Part shown: positions 44,051 through 52,496 of the stretch, piece by piece | Numbering within the stretch: the stretch's first letter is position 1 | Layout of the letters: every line of letters begins with the position of its first letter | Assembly (NCBI RefSeq): GCF_002573715.1 | Contig: NZ_PDHM01000021.1 | Location: forward strand, 1 to 64,000 | Direction: 5' to 3' | Source: Paenibacillus sp. EZ-K15 | GTDB taxonomy: Bacteria; Bacillota; Bacilli; Paenibacillales; Paenibacillaceae | Length of the DNA: 64,000 bases | Position numbers and translations under genes: made by a program | The notes under the pieces: generated by a model | Databases searched by the model: none | Seen by the model: the letters and a program-made list of their open reading frames with translations, nothing else | Told to the model about the DNA's origin: nothing

Positions 44051-44923
44051 TTATATATAATCCCGAATTGTGGAGATGGCTTCTTGAATTTGAGGCAGAT
44101 GCTTATGTTTGGCTTGATAAGCAAAAAACAACTCATTGGTCACTTTGCATTCTTCGCATATGACTTTCGATTTACCCTTGTCTGCCGAATCGCCTAACAG
44201 ATAGGTCGCCACAACGCTTAACCCCATACTTTGCTCAACCGCCCTCAAAATCATATGTAAATTCGGAATGATATGCTTCGGTCTAATTAATGGCCTCTTC
44301 TTAAAGTGCTCTCGCCAAATCCTTCGTATGATGGGCAATTCCAAGCCATAGCTGATCCAGCTCTGGGAGGATAGCCACCGCTCCTTCTGCTGAACCCCCG
44401 TAAATACAGGTACGTCGTAATCCCCGGGAGCAACGATAACAAATTCTTCTTCCATAAACTTCACATACTCGATTCCCGGTGTTTGATACTTCTTGGACGT
44501 AATGACAATATCGAGCTTATCTTCCTTTAATAGCTCCAGCAGCTCATCCGCGGTCCCAAAATGGGAGAGCGTACATGTGCTGAACGTTTCAAGCCGGGGC
44601 AGGATTTTCTCACTAAAAAATTCATGCGCCGCTCCGATCTTAATGACCGTAAGCGAGGGAAGGGAAGCCGATTTAAATTGCATCGTCGTTTCTTCAAGTG
44701 ACTCGATCAGAGGAGCCAATTGCGAGTACAGCTCCTTCCCTCGTTCGGTTGGCACCATTTTTCGGGTCGTGCGAATAAACAGCGCTTCTCCCACCTCGGC
44801 TTCCAAGGCAGCGAGATGCTGACTCATCGCCGGCTGGGTCATGATCCGGGTCTTCGCCGCTTCGGAAACGGAATTATGCTTATAAATCGTGCAAAAGCTT
44901 CTGTACCACTCAAAATCGACCAT
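44051..44923 (-). CDS. LysR-family transcriptional regulator
   Basis: This 290-residue regulator has a LysR helix-turn-helix (about 1-60: FCTIYKHNSVSEAAKTRIMTQPAMSQHLAALEAEVG) and a ligand domain (about 88-290). The ATG at 44923 was chosen over the frame start at 44944 because AGGAGG is ten bases upstream and the product begins MVDFEWYRSF. Its target may be the SDR gene downstream or the MFS exporter upstream; neither is certain. Confidence 0.83.
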   Translation of the reverse strand: MVDFEWYRSFCTIYKHNSVSEAAKTRIMTQPAMSQHLAALEAEVGEALFIRTTRKMVPTERGKELYSQLAPLIESLEETTMQFKSASLPSLTVIKIGAAHEFFSEKILPRLETFSTCTLSHFGTADELLELLKEDKLDIVITSKKYQTPGIEYVKFMEEEFVIVAPGDYDVPVFTGVQQKERWLSSQSWISYGLELPIIRRIWREHFKKRPLIRPKHIIPNLHMILRAVEQSMGLSVVATYLLGDSADKGKSKVICEECKVTNELFFAYQAKHKHLPQIQEAISTIRDYI

Positions 44924-45063
44924 CAATGAAGCACCTCCTGTCAAATATCAATCGAAAGGTCCCCTGTTGTTCTTACATTTCAATTTCTTAATACTAACAT
45001 TCATTCCCTGATGCTGAGATCTTATTTCCTAATGTACTATAAAAGAGATGATGCTTGAATGTT

Positions 45064-45108
45064 TAGCAAAAAAAGAACCGACTCCTCCAGAATACGAGTC
45101 GGTTCTTT
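45064..45108 (-). terminator. Terminator after MFS exporter
   Basis: On the minus strand GAAAGAACCGACTC pairs with GAGTCGGTTCTTT and is followed by a run of seven T residues, directly past the stop. Confidence 0.8.
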
Positions 45109-45111
45109 CGT

Positions 45112-46275
45112 TCAGGAAGATTTGGCAATCGCCGTTTTTCTCTCCTTGCCTCTAATGCCAGGCAGCAAGGAAAGCAAGCCCACGACAGCCAAGAGCGCTC
45201 CAACCCACAGAGGCGATGCCAAGCCAAAACCGGCATCTATGGTCATTCCACCCATAGAGGAGCCGACAACAACCCCCAAGCTGATAACAGAACCATGAAC
45301 CGTCGTTACAAGTGACCCCGTATCGGCGACTCTTATAACCCGGGTAGCCATCGCCGGGTTCATGGGCACACCCACCAGACCAACAAGCGCAACAGCGATC
45401 ATGGCAATGACCGGGCTGTGAACGAACAGTCCAAATACCACCAAAGCAGCGGCTAAGGTAATCAGCCCTATCGTGAGAATCGGCATCATATAATGATCCG
45501 CCAGCCTGCCGGTGACCATGTTGCCAAGCACCGTCGCCAAGCCGTAAACGCCAAGCAGGATCGGAACCGCCTGAGAGCCAAAGCCGGCAAGATCGGTTAA
45601 GATCGGCGAGAAATAACTGAATGCGGCAAAGGTAGCTCCGATAATCAGCATGCTTGTGGCATATGCAGCCCACAGCCGGCGATTCTTAAAGGCAGCCAGC
45701 TCTTGCCGGATGCCAGCCTTCTCCGGCTTCGGCAGGGATGGAATCGTAAACAGGCCTACCAGTCCTGAAACAAGCAGCAGGACCACCACGGCCCAGAAGC
45801 TGGCACGCCAGCCCAGCAGCTGCTCGATCCACATCGCCAGCGGAACTCCGATTGCGGTAGCAACCATCAATCCGCCGATAACGATAGAGCTTGCGCGTCC
45901 CCGTGACTCCGGATCAACAAGGCTGAAGGAGATAGCGAGCGATACACCGAACGCGGCAGCGGAGGAAAGCCCTGTAATGATCCGCGCTGCCAACATGACT
46001 TCGTAATTCGGGGCTATGGCGCCTAAAGTCTGTCCCATTAGGAAGATAACGGACACGGTCATGAAGGCTTGTTTGGGCCTCACTTTCAACAGCCCTATCG
46101 TCAGCAGCGGCCCTCCTACGATCATCCCGACCGCATATGCTGTAATGAGATATCCGATGGCGGCAATCGAAACGTTGAATTCCGCTGCAAGCGAAGGCAT
46201 AATGCCAGCCACCATAAATTCGGAGGTGGTCATTGAGAAGATCATTAGGCCTAATACATAAATGGAAAAAGGCAA
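45112..46275 (-). CDS. MFS transporter, DHA1-type efflux
   Basis: This 387-residue major facilitator has twelve predicted membrane helices and starts PFSIYVLGLMIFSMTTSEFMVAGIMP. The helix-1 TSEFMVAG motif and overall length fit DHA1 exporters such as purine-base exporter PbuE and related drug carriers. It starts at a TTG (46275) with AGGAG nine bases upstream. A palindrome TTTTGTA-8-TACAAAA lies 33 bases further upstream. It may export a drug or a nucleobase; sequence alone does not decide. Confidence 0.82.
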   Translation of the reverse strand: MPFSIYVLGLMIFSMTTSEFMVAGIMPSLAAEFNVSIAAIGYLITAYAVGMIVGGPLLTIGLLKVRPKQAFMTVSVIFLMGQTLGAIAPNYEVMLAARIITGLSSAAAFGVSLAISFSLVDPESRGRASSIVIGGLMVATAIGVPLAMWIEQLLGWRASFWAVVVLLLVSGLVGLFTIPSLPKPEKAGIRQELAAFKNRRLWAAYATSMLIIGATFAAFSYFSPILTDLAGFGSQAVPILLGVYGLATVLGNMVTGRLADHYMMPILTIGLITLAAALVVFGLFVHSPVIAMIAVALVGLVGVPMNPAMATRVIRVADTGSLVTTVHGSVISLGVVVGSSMGGMTIDAGFGLASPLWVGALLAVVGLLSLLPGIRGKERKTAIAKSS

Positions 46276-46618
46276 TGGGAACAGCTCCTATCATAATTAT
46301 TCAATAGTTTTGTAACTTTCGGTACAAAAATAAGCGCATCAAGTCCAACCACACTATAAACCGCACTATAGCTGGATTACACTTTCACATAAAAATCAAC
46401 TTCTTTACTATTCAGTACAAAAATATTCAAAAAAACACGCCTCTCTAAATTACTACATTTCGTAATGTACCATTTCGTCGTTGCAACAACGTGCCCTCCA
46501 TACTCTTCTCATGGTGTTGGCTGCTCCTTTCCTAAGGCTTTCAGCTCATTATATATATTTTGTAACGATCGGTCAATAAGTGTTATTCATTCCACAGAAT
46601 TGTCCTTTACGACAGCCA
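46276..46618. other. Upstream region of MFS exporter with palindrome and a tiny ORF
   Basis: This region holds an inverted repeat at 46308-46329, two further partial TTTGTAAC / CGGT or TACAAAA matches near 46410-46425 and 46560-46580, and a 19-codon minus-strand ORF at 46453-46512 with AAGGAG eleven bases upstream. None is certain; the ORF is reported as a finding only. Confidence 0.45.
46308..46329. promoter_or_regulatory. Putative operator of MFS exporter
   Basis: TTTTGTA and TACAAAA form a perfect 7-bp inverted repeat with an 8-base spacer, 33 bases upstream of the TTG start. The regulator is not obvious. Confidence 0.5.
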
Positions 46619-46661
46619 AAATACCCCGCTTCTACATTAGAAATAGACGTGGGGTATTTAG
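46619..46661 (-). terminator. Probable leuA terminator
   Basis: On the minus strand AATACCCCACG pairs with GCGGGGTATT around a long loop, followed by TTTT. It is about 105 bases past the leuA stop; the weak T tract lowers confidence. Confidence 0.55.
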
Positions 46662-46766
46662 CTCCGCAACAGCTTTACGTTGCCTTAATGACTTGCCCAT
46701 TAGTGAACGTACCGAGCTTCCTTAGCTTATCAAATCAACCATCAACGATCCCAATGACGGCATTAA

Positions 46767-48329
46767 TTATAGTTCTCTCGCCGGCTCTTGCACCTGCATA
46801 TCGTGGCTGGTATCAAGCAATACCGCATTAATTCCGTTAAGAAAAGCCAACGCGCTTGCCTTAATAATATCCGTATCCATTGCGCGCCCGGAATAGATTT
46901 TGCCCTGATATTCGATTCGAATGTTTACCCGGCCGATGGCTTCTTTTCCTCTGGACAGACTGTTGATTTTGTAATCCTTTAACTGTACGTCCAAACCAAC
47001 CAACGCTTTCATGGCGCTGTACAGCGCATCGATCGGGCCATCCCCTACCATGCTGTCCCTGAACGTCTCGCTGCCTTTTTTCAGCTTCACGGTTGCCGTC
47101 GGATACAGATCATTGGTCACGACCTGGAACGAATCCAGCTCATACAGATGACTGCTGACTTCTTCATGGGTACGATGCTGGGTCACCAGATAAAAAACGT
47201 CATGATCATATACTTCCTTCTTAGCATCGGCAAGCTGAAGGAATTTCTCAAACAGCGCTTCAAAATCTTCGCCTTCCCCTGTCTCGAAGCCAAGCTTCTC
47301 CACCGCATTCTTGAACGCATGTCTCCCGGATCGCGCTGTCAGGATCAGCTCCATGCTGTCAGCGCCAACTTCCTCCGGCGACATAATTTCGTAAACCTGT
47401 TTATCCTTAAGCAATCCATCCTGATGGATGCCGGAAGAGTGCGCGAAGGCATTCTCACCCGTAATCGCCTTATTCACCTGCACATCCAGGCCCGTCAAAT
47501 GCGTCAACAGCCTGGAGGTTCTAATCAGCTCCTTGAGCCGGATATTGGTGGAGGCCTTAAAGTGATTCTCCCGGACTTTGAGTCCCATGACCACTTCTTC
47601 AAGCGACGTATTGCCTGCGCGCTCCCCTAAACCATTGATCGTGCATTCTACTTTTTGGGCGCCGTTTCTCACTGCGCTGAGCGTATTCGCCGTAGCAAGC
47701 CCGAGATCGTTATGGCAGTGAACGCTGAGAATAACCTGGTCGTTCAGATTCTTCAGGCGCTCGTTGATTTTGCGGATCAATTCGCCAAATTCATCCGGAA
47801 CGGCATAACCGACCGTATCCGGTACGTTAATCATCGTTGCTCCGGCCTTCACGACGGCTTCGATCGTTGTCCACAGATATTCAAAATCGGACCTGGATGC
47901 GTCCTCGGTCGAATACTGTACATGAGGCAGCAGCGTTTTGGCGTACTTCACCGCATCAACACCCATCTGAAGCACCGCATCCTTGGAGCGGTTGAATTTC
48001 TTCTCCACATGAATGTTCGAGGTGCCGAGCACGATATGAATCAGCGGATTTTGCGCAAGCTTAATGCTTTCATATACGGCGTCGATATCGCCCTTCACCG
48101 CGCGTGCAAGTGCGGTGATCGAGACACTATCGCCTACGGATCGGGCGATTTCCTGAACCGCTTGGAAATCCCCTGCCGAAGACGCGGGAAAACCCGCCTC
48201 GATAATATCGACGTTCAGCCGCTTTAGCTGCTGTGCAAACTCGATCTTTTGCTGTACGTTCAGTTTGGCGCCCGGAACCTGCTCTCCGTCACGCAAGGTT
48301 GTGTCCAATACGATAATGTTGCGTTCCAT
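46767..48329 (-). CDS. leuA: 2-isopropylmalate synthase
   Basis: This 520-residue enzyme condenses acetyl-CoA with 2-ketoisovalerate, the first committed step of leucine synthesis. The catalytic barrel has the DTTLRDGEQ motif (9-17) and the metal-binding HCHND (about 205-209) with GLGERAGN downstream. The C-terminal regulatory LeuA dimer domain (about 390-505) carries the leucine feedback site. GAGGAGG precedes the ATG. No other leu genes are adjacent. A T-box leader with a Leu CUC specifier stands directly upstream, so expression rises when leucyl-tRNA is uncharged. Confidence 0.93.
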   Translation of the reverse strand: MERNIIVLDTTLRDGEQVPGAKLNVQQKIEFAQQLKRLNVDIIEAGFPASSAGDFQAVQEIARSVGDSVSITALARAVKGDIDAVYESIKLAQNPLIHIVLGTSNIHVEKKFNRSKDAVLQMGVDAVKYAKTLLPHVQYSTEDASRSDFEYLWTTIEAVVKAGATMINVPDTVGYAVPDEFGELIRKINERLKNLNDQVILSVHCHNDLGLATANTLSAVRNGAQKVECTINGLGERAGNTSLEEVVMGLKVRENHFKASTNIRLKELIRTSRLLTHLTGLDVQVNKAITGENAFAHSSGIHQDGLLKDKQVYEIMSPEEVGADSMELILTARSGRHAFKNAVEKLGFETGEGEDFEALFEKFLQLADAKKEVYDHDVFYLVTQHRTHEEVSSHLYELDSFQVVTNDLYPTATVKLKKGSETFRDSMVGDGPIDALYSAMKALVGLDVQLKDYKINSLSRGKEAIGRVNIRIEYQGKIYSGRAMDTDIIKASALAFLNGINAVLLDTSHDMQVQEPAREL

Positions 48330-48411
48330 TTGATATTCCTCCTCGATAATCGATCATTCATTTTCGTTTATTTATATCAAGCGGGGTTGGTTAAACCCGG
48401 AATTTAACCAA

Positions 48412-48674
48412 CAAAAAACCCCGCCTCTACGTATAGAGGCGGGGTTGAACCCGCGGTACCACTCTAATTCATTTTTATGCAAAATGATCTTCTTCGATGG
48501 CCATCACCATCTATCCCTATAACGGTGGAACTCCGGCTAACCCTACATGATCAGGCAGCTGTTCATAGACGAGTTCAAAGGGAACGACATTACCGTTTCA
48601 CACCTGCCAACGGCTCTCTGAAAAGTCATTTCGCTTTTACTATTTCTAATCAAAACATTTCGATATGAATTTTG
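48412..48674 (-). promoter_or_regulatory. T-box leader (leucine) of leuA
   Basis: On the minus strand, a stem I region leads to a GAA-CUC-G specifier (codon at 48573-48571), then the conserved AGAGUGGUACCGCG antiterminator box (48465-48452). A terminator follows, CCCCGCCUCUA...UAGAGGCGGGG plus U6 (48446-48413). CUC is a leucine codon and the gene makes leucine. Uncharged tRNA-Leu should promote readthrough. Confidence 0.9.
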
Positions 48675-48680
48675 ATAACT

Positions 48681-48709
48681 ATCTTAAGGAAAGAGGAGGG
48701 TTTTGTCAA
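48681..48709 (-). promoter_or_regulatory. leuA promoter
   Basis: On the minus strand, consensus TTGACA (48709-48704), a 17-base spacer and TAAGAT (48686-48681) predict a transcript start near 48674, the 5' end of the T-box leader. Confidence 0.75.
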
Positions 48710-48743
48710 CCCTTTATCTTCCAAAAGCAAAAGAACGCATGGT

Positions 48744-49814
48744 TTACAGCAATCCGGACTTCTTCACATTCGCCAGGAAATCATGGAATTCCGGAATATT
48801 CAGCTGCTGCGCTGCATCGGACAACGCCGTAGCCGGATCGGGATGAACTTCTACCATCACGCCGTCTGCTCCTGCAGCGAGAGCCGCTCTGGCACAAGGG
48901 GCCAGGATGTCCTTACGGCCTGTGGAATGGGTCACGTCCACCAGTACCGGAAGATGTGTTTCTTGTTTCAGAATCGGCACCGCCGAGATGTCCAAGGTGT
49001 TTCTCGTCGCCTTCTCGTACGTCCGAATGCCGCGTTCAATCAGCATCACCTGTGTATTGCCGCGGGATACAATGTATTCCGCAGCGTGCACGAACTCATC
49101 GATCGTAGCCGCAAGACCGCGTTTCAACAGCACCGGCGTCTGAACATCCCCCGCCGCTTTTAACAGCTCAAAGTTCTGCATGTTCCGCGCACCAATCTGA
49201 ATGACGTCAATGTATTCGCACGCAAGCTCGATATGCGCAGGGTCCACGATTTCGCTGATCGTCTTCAGGCCGAACTCGGACGCCACTTCCTTCAGAATTT
49301 TCAGGCCTTCAATACCCAAGCCCTGAAAATCGTAAGGCGATGTTCTCGGTTTGAATGCACCGCCGCGCATGACAGTCATGCCCGCTTCCTTAAGGGCAGC
49401 CGCAACCTGGCGTACTTGCTCATAACTCTCAACCGAGCATGGTCCTGCGATCATTACCGGCGTGCCGCCACCAATGATGGTGCTGCCCAGCTGAATCAGC
49501 GTATCCTCCTGTTTCTTCTTCCGGCTCACCAGCAAATGCTTCTTGTGATCGACTTGCTGCAGCTTCAAGGATGCCTGGAAAATCTGTTTAAATAAATGAC
49601 GCACTGTTTCATTATCGAAAGGACCTTGGTTATGCTCCACCAGAGTGTCCAACATTTTTTTCTCACGTACCGGATCAAAATCAGGCACTCCCTGCTTTTG
49701 CTTCTCCTGACCGATCTCCTGGGCGATTCGTGCCCGCTCCGACAACAGCTCCAGCAGCTGAAGATTAACGGCATCGAGCTCCGATCTTAATTGTTCCAAA
49801 CGTCCTTGACTCAT
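48744..49814 (-). CDS. aroA(G): Bifunctional chorismate mutase / DAHP synthase
   Basis: This 356-residue fusion enzyme has an N-terminal AroQ-type chorismate mutase (about 1-85: RLEQLRSELDAVNLQLLELLSERARIAQEIG) and a C-terminal DAHP synthase type I-beta (about 95-356, with GPCSVESYEQ, GAFKPRTSPYDFQGLG and the ARNMQNFELLK segment). It catalyses the first step of the shikimate pathway; the mutase domain acts as the allosteric site for chorismate/prephenate. The ATG at 49814 fits GGGAGAG seven bases upstream, better than the GTG at 49832. A T-box stands upstream. Confidence 0.92.
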   Translation of the reverse strand: MSQGRLEQLRSELDAVNLQLLELLSERARIAQEIGQEKQKQGVPDFDPVREKKMLDTLVEHNQGPFDNETVRHLFKQIFQASLKLQQVDHKKHLLVSRKKKQEDTLIQLGSTIIGGGTPVMIAGPCSVESYEQVRQVAAALKEAGMTVMRGGAFKPRTSPYDFQGLGIEGLKILKEVASEFGLKTISEIVDPAHIELACEYIDVIQIGARNMQNFELLKAAGDVQTPVLLKRGLAATIDEFVHAAEYIVSRGNTQVMLIERGIRTYEKATRNTLDISAVPILKQETHLPVLVDVTHSTGRKDILAPCARAALAAGADGVMVEVHPDPATALSDAAQQLNIPEFHDFLANVKKSGLL

Positions 49815-49855
49815 CTGAAATCTCTCCCTCACCTATTTTTCTAGTTTATAAAAAC

Positions 49856-50144
49856 AAAAAGACCCCCCGCCCGGAAAGGGACGAGGAGTCGTGGTACCAC
49901 CCTTATTAGATATGCCGAAAAAAAGCAAACACATCTCACTTGAACCTCTTAACGCAAGGGTTACGGGTAAACCTACCATCCGCACGTAACATGCAGATTA
50001 TCAGCATACCAGCTCCGGAATGAACTTCAGCGGAGAACCTTCGCCCGGGCGCTCTCAGTCGGTGGCAGCCCTTTCCTGTCAGGAACGTTCTTTCGCTTAC
50101 TCTTTCCATCATCGCTTGTTTTAACATATCGTGTTCGTTAATTA
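49856..50144 (-). promoter_or_regulatory. T-box leader (probably phenylalanine) of DAHP synthase gene
   Basis: On the minus strand the leader opens with AAGCGAUGAUGGAAAGAGUA and ends with the conserved GGGUGGUACCACG box (about 49903-49891). A terminator then follows, GACUCCUCGUCC/GGGCGGGGGGUC with a U tract (49890-49856). The specifier candidate is UUC (Phe) at 50024-50022, one base after a GAA and followed by A. GUU in the overlapping frame is less likely because a pyrimidine would follow it. Phenylalanine fits an aromatic-pathway gene. Confidence 0.82.
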
Positions 50145-50150
50145 AGAAGC

Positions 50151-50180
50151 ATTGTAATACACCCCGGATTGAAATTGCAA
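50151..50180 (-). promoter_or_regulatory. Promoter of aro T-box transcript
   Basis: On the minus strand TTGCAA (50180-50175), an 18-base spacer and TACAAT (50156-50151) place the start near 50144. Confidence 0.65.
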
Positions 50181-50241
50181 GAGTTTTATTTAAAGCTTGG
50201 GTGCTTTGATGCAGTGAAGTTTTATAAAAGCGGGCTTCATG

Positions 50242-51447
50242 TCAGAGACGAACATTCACCTTCTGCCCCTGTTTTACCGGATTTCCCCAATACGTAAACA
50301 GGCGCCAGATGTATTCGAATGGTCCTATCGGAAGCCGCTTCAACCAGACTCTGCTGAAGATCGCTTGAAGAGCAAAAATGACGACAACCATCACCATCTG
50401 CCAGATCGGTTCGATCGTTCCGTACCAGCCCAATCCGTAGCTGTAAAAGATCAATCCGCAAAGGATCGATTGAAGCAAATAGTTGGTGAAGGCCATTTTC
50501 CCGGGATAAGAAAATAAATTCAACACCTTCTGCCACGATGTATTCTGGTATAAAAGTGCAAACGCGCCGATATAGCCCAGGGTCAAGAGTGGTGCCCCAA
50601 CGAATAAGGCTACCGCCTCGCCCCAGGATGGAAGTCCATCCGCTAGCGACATCACGAGTTGAAGGACAAGACCCAAACTTTCGCCAATGACGACCAATTT
50701 GATGATCCCCTTCCGGTTCTTCTGGACCTCGTGCAAAATACGGCGCTTGCAGAAGTAGGCACCCATCAGGAACATCCCTAATACTTGTGGGTAGAAGACC
50801 ACCATATTCAAAATGGAGCCGATGTAATCATTCAGCCGCTGAGCGATGATCTGAGTCATCGTCCCCTCTCCGTATATGGCTGCATCCCGCTCCTGGAAAT
50901 AGATTCCCATCTGATGCGCATCCGCCTGGCTCAACGGCTCAAAAACCTGTCCGGCCGAAGAGCTCAGCAGACTTGCTCCCGTCAGCAGGACGGGAACGAG
51001 CAGCAGCAGGGACAGTGACCAGATTAGCAGCGTTCTCGGCTTGCAGCGCTGAAACAGCATCAGCAGAAAACCCATGAGTGCATAGTGGGTCAGAATGTCT
51101 CCGTACCAAATCAGGATGCCATGAACCAGACCGATCAGAAGCAAAGCCGTCAACCTGCGAGTATAGATGCGGTTAAAGCTCCGCCCTTTGGCCTGACTGC
51201 TCTCCTGTAACAACACCATACCAAAACCAAACAGGAAAGAGAAAATCAAAATAAATTTGCCGTCAATTACAATTCCGCGCAGCAGCATCAGGATCTCATT
51301 GTACCAGCCTGACCATAATTCGACCCCGAAGGAAATCGTTTGTAGCGATGTTGTAAAAAACGTAATGTTAACCAAAAAGATGCCTAATAGTGCAAATCCT
51401 CTCAAGCTGTCAATGAGCTGTATTCTTGGCTGTGAATTCGTTGCCAT
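50242..51447 (-). CDS. DUF418-domain membrane protein (YeiB-like)
   Basis: This 401-residue polytopic protein has about ten predicted membrane helices. It starts RIQLIDSLRGFALLGIFLVNI, the typical N-terminal helix of the YeiB/DUF418 family, and ends with the DUF418 block (NLFSYPGKMAFTNYLLQSILCGLIF, then GPFEYIWRLFTYW). The function of the family is not established; some members affect drug or stress tolerance. ATGs at 51450 and 51447 follow AAGGAGG; the second has better spacing (7 bases). Confidence 0.82.
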   Translation of the reverse strand: MATNSQPRIQLIDSLRGFALLGIFLVNITFFTTSLQTISFGVELWSGWYNEILMLLRGIVIDGKFILIFSFLFGFGMVLLQESSQAKGRSFNRIYTRRLTALLLIGLVHGILIWYGDILTHYALMGFLLMLFQRCKPRTLLIWSLSLLLLVPVLLTGASLLSSSAGQVFEPLSQADAHQMGIYFQERDAAIYGEGTMTQIIAQRLNDYIGSILNMVVFYPQVLGMFLMGAYFCKRRILHEVQKNRKGIIKLVVIGESLGLVLQLVMSLADGLPSWGEAVALFVGAPLLTLGYIGAFALLYQNTSWQKVLNLFSYPGKMAFTNYLLQSILCGLIFYSYGLGWYGTIEPIWQMVMVVVIFALQAIFSRVWLKRLPIGPFEYIWRLFTYWGNPVKQGQKVNVRL

Positions 51448-51806
51448 CATCGTACCTCCTTATCATTGTGCCATCAGGTTAAGGTACAATCATAAAGAAA
51501 GGATAAAGATTTACATATTGAACTAAAAATACAGTAGCTTAAGCATCACTGCGCATGCGGATCATTCTTCCGATCGCTGTTGCCCCCAGATTTCTATCTA
51601 TCCTTTTAAGAATGGTTGAAATCCGGATGCAAAGGCGACCGCTGCCGCTTCTCCAGAATGATTCCGCCTGCTCCGTTGAAGGTTGGGCACCTATAAACTT
51701 CAAGTAATCAGACTTTCCTTTCTTTATTTATTCTTTAGAAATGACGTGTACACTACACTAATTAGGTATATTTAGAAATAGCTATTTTTCGGAGGATGTA
51801 ATAAAT
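51448..51806. other. Divergent intergenic region with a structured element
   Basis: This 359-bp region lies between DUF418 and the response-regulator gene. It contains a long imperfect inverted repeat at 51571-51642 and the promoter region of the two-component genes. No gene is visible. Confidence 0.5.
51571..51642. repeat. Long imperfect inverted repeat (structured intergenic element)
   Basis: CGATCGC-TGTTGCCCC-CAGATTTC (51571-51594) pairs with GAAATCCGG-ATGCAA-AGGCGACCG (51618-51641): a 7-bp outer stem with one G-U, a TTGC/GCAA middle stem and a 9-bp inner stem with one G-U, around a 23-base loop. It is not followed by a T run. It may be a dispersed REP-like element or a small structured RNA. 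Confidence 0.45.
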
Positions 51807-52496
51807 ATGGCAAACGAAACGATCCTATTGGTGGATGATGAAGAAGAAATCATCTCTTTTATACAAGACGCTCTGGAGATTGAAGGCTATCACGTACTGA
51901 CTGCTGGAAGTGGACGGGAGGCGTTAATCCAGAGCGAGCAGCAGCCGTCCCTGATCATCCTCGATGTGATGATGCCCGAGATGAACGGCATTGAGGTCTG
52001 CGAGCAGCTTAGGGAAAGCACGCAGTGTCCTATTGTGTTCTTGAGTGCTTGCCAAAGTGAAGTGGACCGGATTCGAGGGCTGGCTGCCGGCGGGGACGAT
52101 TATCTGCTCAAGCCCTTTAGCCTCGCGGAATTGAAAGCCCGAATCCATGCCCATCTGCGGCGAGAACAGAGAATCCACGCGCAAAAAGAACAAGGCCTCC
52201 TGCGATTCCAATCCCTGATGATCGATTGCAAGGGGCATGCCGTTACCTGCAGCGGGCACAACATCGCTCTTACGAATAAGGAGTATCAGATCGTAGAACT
52301 GCTGGCGATGCATCAGGGGCAGGTCTTTTCCAGAGAACAGATTTACGAGAAGTTATGGGGATTTGACGCTGAGGGGGACGACGCTACCATTACCGAGCAT
52401 ATCAAGAAAATCCGGGCCAAGCTGGCCGCCCACGCACAGGACCGCAGCTATATTCAAACCGTATGGGGCATCGGCTACAAGTGGGATCCCAAATGA
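51807..52496 (+). CDS. OmpR/PhoB-family response regulator
   Basis: This 229-residue response regulator has a receiver domain (1-115) with acidic residues Asp10-Asp11, phospho-acceptor Asp53, switch Ser80 and Lys102. An OmpR-type winged helix (about 128-228, ending TVWGIGYKWDP) follows. After the switch serine it has ACQSEVD rather than the common ARxxxxD, a small deviation. GGAGGATG precedes the ATG. The sensor kinase gene overlaps its stop codon. The target is unknown; the divergent DUF418 gene is one candidate. Confidence 0.9.
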   Translation: MANETILLVDDEEEIISFIQDALEIEGYHVLTAGSGREALIQSEQQPSLIILDVMMPEMNGIEVCEQLRESTQCPIVFLSACQSEVDRIRGLAAGGDDYLLKPFSLAELKARIHAHLRREQRIHAQKEQGLLRFQSLMIDCKGHAVTCSGHNIALTNKEYQIVELLAMHQGQVFSREQIYEKLWGFDAEGDDATITEHIKKIRAKLAAHAQDRSYIQTVWGIGYKWDPK

